Below, in pieces: positions 6,349 to 8,784 of a DNA stretch of 8,784 nt. Position 1 is the stretch's first letter. Every line of letters starts with the position of its first letter. The stretch spans positions 15,285 to 24,068 of the forward strand of contig PMCE01000226.1 in the NCBI GenBank assembly GCA_003154025.1, given 5' to 3'. The stretch comes from Syntrophaceae bacterium (GTDB taxonomy: Bacteria; Desulfobacterota; SM23-61). The notes below the pieces were generated by a model. That model was given only the letters and a program-made list of their open reading frames with translations. It did no database searches and was not told the origin of the DNA. The translations under genes and the position numbers were made by a program.

Positions 6349-8472
6349 ATGATGAGGATGAATCCGAACAAGCCGCGGGCCCTGCTCCCCTTTTTGATGG
6401 TCTTCCTTCTCGGGGCCCTTGTTCCCAGCGTACATTCTCAGACTTCCCCCCTCATGAAGTACGAGCCCTCCCGGGAGCCCTGGGTGTTGAGGGCGAATTC
6501 GGCCTCCTTCGACAAGACGACAAATACATATGTCGCCGAAGGGCAGGTGGAGATCACTCAGGGAACCCGGAAACTCACCGCCGACCGGGTCGTCCTGAAC
6601 GCAACCACCCAAGAGGCGGACGCCACGGGTAACGTGACTCTGGTTCAGGGACAGGACACCATCCGGAGCGAGAAGATGATGATGGACATAGACACCAGCC
6701 TGGGGATCGTCATCAAGGGGACGCTCTTTCTGAAGGCGCAGAATTACCACCTCTACGGGGAAGAGATCGAGAGGGTGGGAGAGGATACCTACCGCGTAAA
6801 GGGAGGAACCTTCACCACCTGCAACGGAGACTGGCCCGCCTGGCGATTCACGGGGACCGAAGCACTCATCGTCTTGCAGGAATATGTTGACATCTATGGG
6901 GCCACCTTCCAGATAAAAAACCTTCCCATCGTCTATTCCCCCTACCTGGTCCTCCCGTTGAAGAAAGAACGGCAAAGCGGGTTCCTATTCCCGAAGATGG
7001 GCTATTCCAACAGGAGCGGGTACAACCTGGGAACGGCTTATTACTGGGCCATCGACCGGAACATGGACGCCACCTTCTATCTGGACCTGGCCACACTGAA
7101 GGGGGTCGGCGAGGGAGGGGAATATCGCTACATCCGGAACAAAGACAGCTTCGGGTCCCTTTATGCGTATCATCTTAAAGAAACCGACCCCTTCCGCCAG
7201 AAATACACGGACCTGCTGGACCGGAAACCGGACCGATGGCAGGTCGATTTCCGTCATGAAGAGTATTTCACTCCGACTTTCTTCGCCAAGACCCGTCTAC
7301 GGGAGTTCAGCGACCGGGAATACTTCGTGGATTATGGATCGACCTACGGAATCCAATCCTCGGAGCAGGCCTATTCTTTTCTGTCTCTGACCAAAAACTG
7401 GGAACGGTTCAGCTTTTTCGGGGAGGGCCGCCGCACCGTCGATCTCCGGGCGGAGGACAAGACCACCCTCCAGGATTACCCGCTGACGAATTTTGTGGGA
7501 ATTCGCCAGCCTCTCCTGTCTTCGCCGCTCTTCTACAACTTCGATTCCAGCTACGGGTATTTCTGGCGGGAACAGGGAACGACCGGCCACCGGGTGGACC
7601 TTTCCCCGCGGGTCTCTCTCCCCTTGAAGTGGGACGGGATCGAGTTCAACAGCGAGCTGGCGGGGCGGGAGACCTGGTACGCGGGGATCAAGGGACAGGA
7701 TCAATCCATCAGACGGCAGCTATGGAATTTCCAGTCAGGAGTGGGTTCGGAGTTCTATCGGGTTTACGATACCGACTCCGCGACGCTCCCCCGAATCAAA
7801 CATGTCTTTCGGCCCGAGATCACTTACCAGTATATTCCCAGCGTGGACCAGAGCAATATCCCATACTTCGACCAGCCCGTGCCCAACGCGAACAGCATTT
7901 TCTACGGGGTCACGAATCGGATCATCGCCAAGGTGGTGCAGGGGTCCACGACCCGGTACCATGAATATGTCTATTTCAAGGTTGGGCAGACCTACAACTT
8001 CACCGAACCTCCCCCGCCGGCGGGGGTCCCCAACCCGCCAACTCCGACGCACTCTTCGGTCATCACCGAAGAACTGAGGATTAGGGGGCAGAAATACATT
8101 GGCCTGGATAACATCATCAACTATGACCCCAATACGAATACCCTCCAGACAAGTTATACGTCTTTATGGTTGTCCGATCCGCGGGGGGACGGCATGGCCC
8201 TGGAGCACGTCTATAGAAAAGGGGTCGAGGAGCAGCTCAACGGGAGTTTGCGGGCAAGATTATTGTCCTCCTTGACCTTTGTTTACGGGAAACGCCTTTC
8301 TCTTTTCAGCCATCAAACGTTAGGGACCTCTTACACATTCCTGTATCGTCACCAGTGCTGGGGACTGGATGTAGCTTACACCGACAACCCGGGTATCGCC
8401 GGCGCGCCGGCAGAGAAGAAGATCTGGTTCATGTTCACCCTCACCGGGGTGACGTCCATCGGGCAGAGATAA
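6349..8472 (+). CDS. lptD: LPS-assembly protein LptD (outer-membrane translocon)
   Basis: LptD, plugged by lipoprotein LptE, is the outer-membrane barrel that receives lipopolysaccharide from the periplasmic LptA bridge and inserts it in the outer leaflet. From the ATG at 6349 it has 707 residues, within the family's usual size. A signal peptide is clear: N-P-N-K-P-R, then a hydrophobic run (about 11-27) and likely cleavage after VHS (residue 30). An LptA-like beta-jellyroll follows (about 45-174), then the LptD hallmark NLPIVYSPYLVLPL (191-204) and SGFLFP (210-215), and a long beta-barrel with many aromatic alternating strands (about 215-707), including FRPEITYQY (487-495). Exactly two cysteines remain, C158 (TTCNGD) and C670 (HQCWG). 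ATGs at 6352 and 6358 are alternative starts. The frame is open back to an ATG at 6166, but that extension is repeat-derived. The stop abuts another 7-bp array. Confidence 0.92.
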   Translation: MMRMNPNKPRALLPFLMVFLLGALVPSVHSQTSPLMKYEPSREPWVLRANSASFDKTTNTYVAEGQVEITQGTRKLTADRVVLNATTQEADATGNVTLVQGQDTIRSEKMMMDIDTSLGIVIKGTLFLKAQNYHLYGEEIERVGEDTYRVKGGTFTTCNGDWPAWRFTGTEALIVLQEYVDIYGATFQIKNLPIVYSPYLVLPLKKERQSGFLFPKMGYSNRSGYNLGTAYYWAIDRNMDATFYLDLATLKGVGEGGEYRYIRNKDSFGSLYAYHLKETDPFRQKYTDLLDRKPDRWQVDFRHEEYFTPTFFAKTRLREFSDREYFVDYGSTYGIQSSEQAYSFLSLTKNWERFSFFGEGRRTVDLRAEDKTTLQDYPLTNFVGIRQPLLSSPLFYNFDSSYGYFWREQGTTGHRVDLSPRVSLPLKWDGIEFNSELAGRETWYAGIKGQDQSIRRQLWNFQSGVGSEFYRVYDTDSATLPRIKHVFRPEITYQYIPSVDQSNIPYFDQPVPNANSIFYGVTNRIIAKVVQGSTTRYHEYVYFKVGQTYNFTEPPPPAGVPNPPTPTHSSVITEELRIRGQKYIGLDNIINYDPNTNTLQTSYTSLWLSDPRGDGMALEHVYRKGVEEQLNGSLRARLLSSLTFVYGKRLSLFSHQTLGTSYTFLYRHQCWGLDVAYTDNPGIAGAPAEKKIWFMFTLTGVTSIGQR

Positions 8473-8568
8473 AATCGGCAACGGGAAATCGGGAAATAAG
8501 GAGAAGGCTCACGGTACAAGGTCCAAGGCTCAAGGTACAAGGAATAAGGATCAAGAACATATCCGTAA
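8473..8568. repeat. Degenerate 7-bp tandem repeat array after lptD
   Basis: The array begins directly after the lptD stop codon and can be read as contiguous 7-base units: AATCGGC, AACGGGA, AATCGGG, then CTCACGG, TACAAGG, TCCAAGG, CTCAAGG, TACAAGG, AATAAGG. In the GG-first register, units run from 8506 to 8554 (GGTACAA, GGTCCAA, GGCTCAA, GGATCAA) and fade by 8568. The + strand is purine-rich here. Confidence 0.8.
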
Positions 8569-8649
8569 ATAGTTTTCCCCCGCTTCTCAACAGGGGATTT
8601 AAGAGAAATCGCTTATTTAAGGATAAGCTCTAACGCTTTAACCACAAAC
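8569..8649. other. Non-periodic island between two heptad arrays
   Basis: This 81-base segment holds two small hairpins: TCCCC/GGGGA around an 11-base loop (about 8576-8597) and GCTTAT (8611-8616) with ATAAGC (8623-8628). No T-tract or ORF with family resemblance is seen. It could carry an lptD 3' end or a small RNA, but nothing shows this. Confidence 0.35.
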
Positions 8650-8784
8650 TTCGCCCTTTCCCCTCGTTCCTCGTCTCTGTCTTTGTTTTTGAATCCGCAA
8701 TCTAATCCTCTCTCCTCTTCCCTTGCCCCTAGTGCTTCTCCCTTGGTCCTTGAACCTTGATCCTTGATCCTATTCTTTCCTAAC
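8650..8784. repeat. Degenerate 7-bp tandem repeat array of opposite sense, reaching the window end
   Basis: From 8650 the sequence again divides into 7-base units without a slip: TTCGCCC, TTTCCCC, TCGTTCC, TCGTCTC and so on. AATCCGC (8692) and AATCTAA (8699) follow, then CCTTGGT, CCTTGAA, CCTTGAT, CCTTGAT (8741-8768) and CCTATTC. The + strand is pyrimidine-rich, and the CCTTGAT units are the complement of the ATCAAGG units in the array at 8506-8554. The array may continue past the window edge. Confidence 0.8.

Overview
The window is a stretch of GC-rich bacterial chromosome with every recognisable gene on the + strand. The genes are housekeeping or envelope genes of a Gram-negative bacterium. 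LptD shows there is an outer membrane. The order accD-folC-lptD, the fused transporter-like/spermidine-synthase-like protein and the heptamer-rich spacers all suit a deltaproteobacterial (Desulfobacterota-type) genome. That placement is inferred from gene content and family resemblance, not from a database search.

Layout: (1) 2-700 is the 3' part of an EcfA2-like ATPase of an energy-coupling-factor vitamin/metal transporter; its Walker A region lies upstream of the window, and a good intrinsic terminator follows at 725-758. (2) 701-1043 is a non-coding spacer with several hairpins, including four perfect inverted repeats packed into 899-973. (3) 1044-3470 encodes an 808-residue membrane protein. 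Its membrane half is an in-register duplication (230-residue offset) and its C-terminal half is a spermidine-synthase-like Rossmann domain with altered catalytic acids. (4) 3471-3697 is a spacer with a possible weak promoter, a 10-bp tandem repeat and a 12-bp palindrome. (5) accD (3698-4555) and folC (4560-5933) are four bases apart and surely co-transcribed; they make the carboxyltransferase beta subunit of acetyl-CoA carboxylase and the folate-glutamylating enzyme. (6) 5934-6348 is dominated by degenerate 7-bp tandem repeats and carries an intrinsic terminator at 6188-6210. (7) 6349-8472 is lptD, the outer-membrane LPS-insertion barrel. (8) 8473-8784 is again non-coding and mostly built of 7-bp units. 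The first block is purine-rich on the + strand and the second is the complementary sense, with an 81-base non-periodic island between them.

No phage, CRISPR, transposase, tRNA or rRNA gene is visible, and I see no obvious new multi-gene system. The most unusual features are the heptad arrays, whose period of 7 holds while the unit sequence changes and which start at or inside the stop region of the preceding gene; the palindrome cluster upstream of the fused membrane enzyme; and the odd chemistry and topology predicted for that enzyme.
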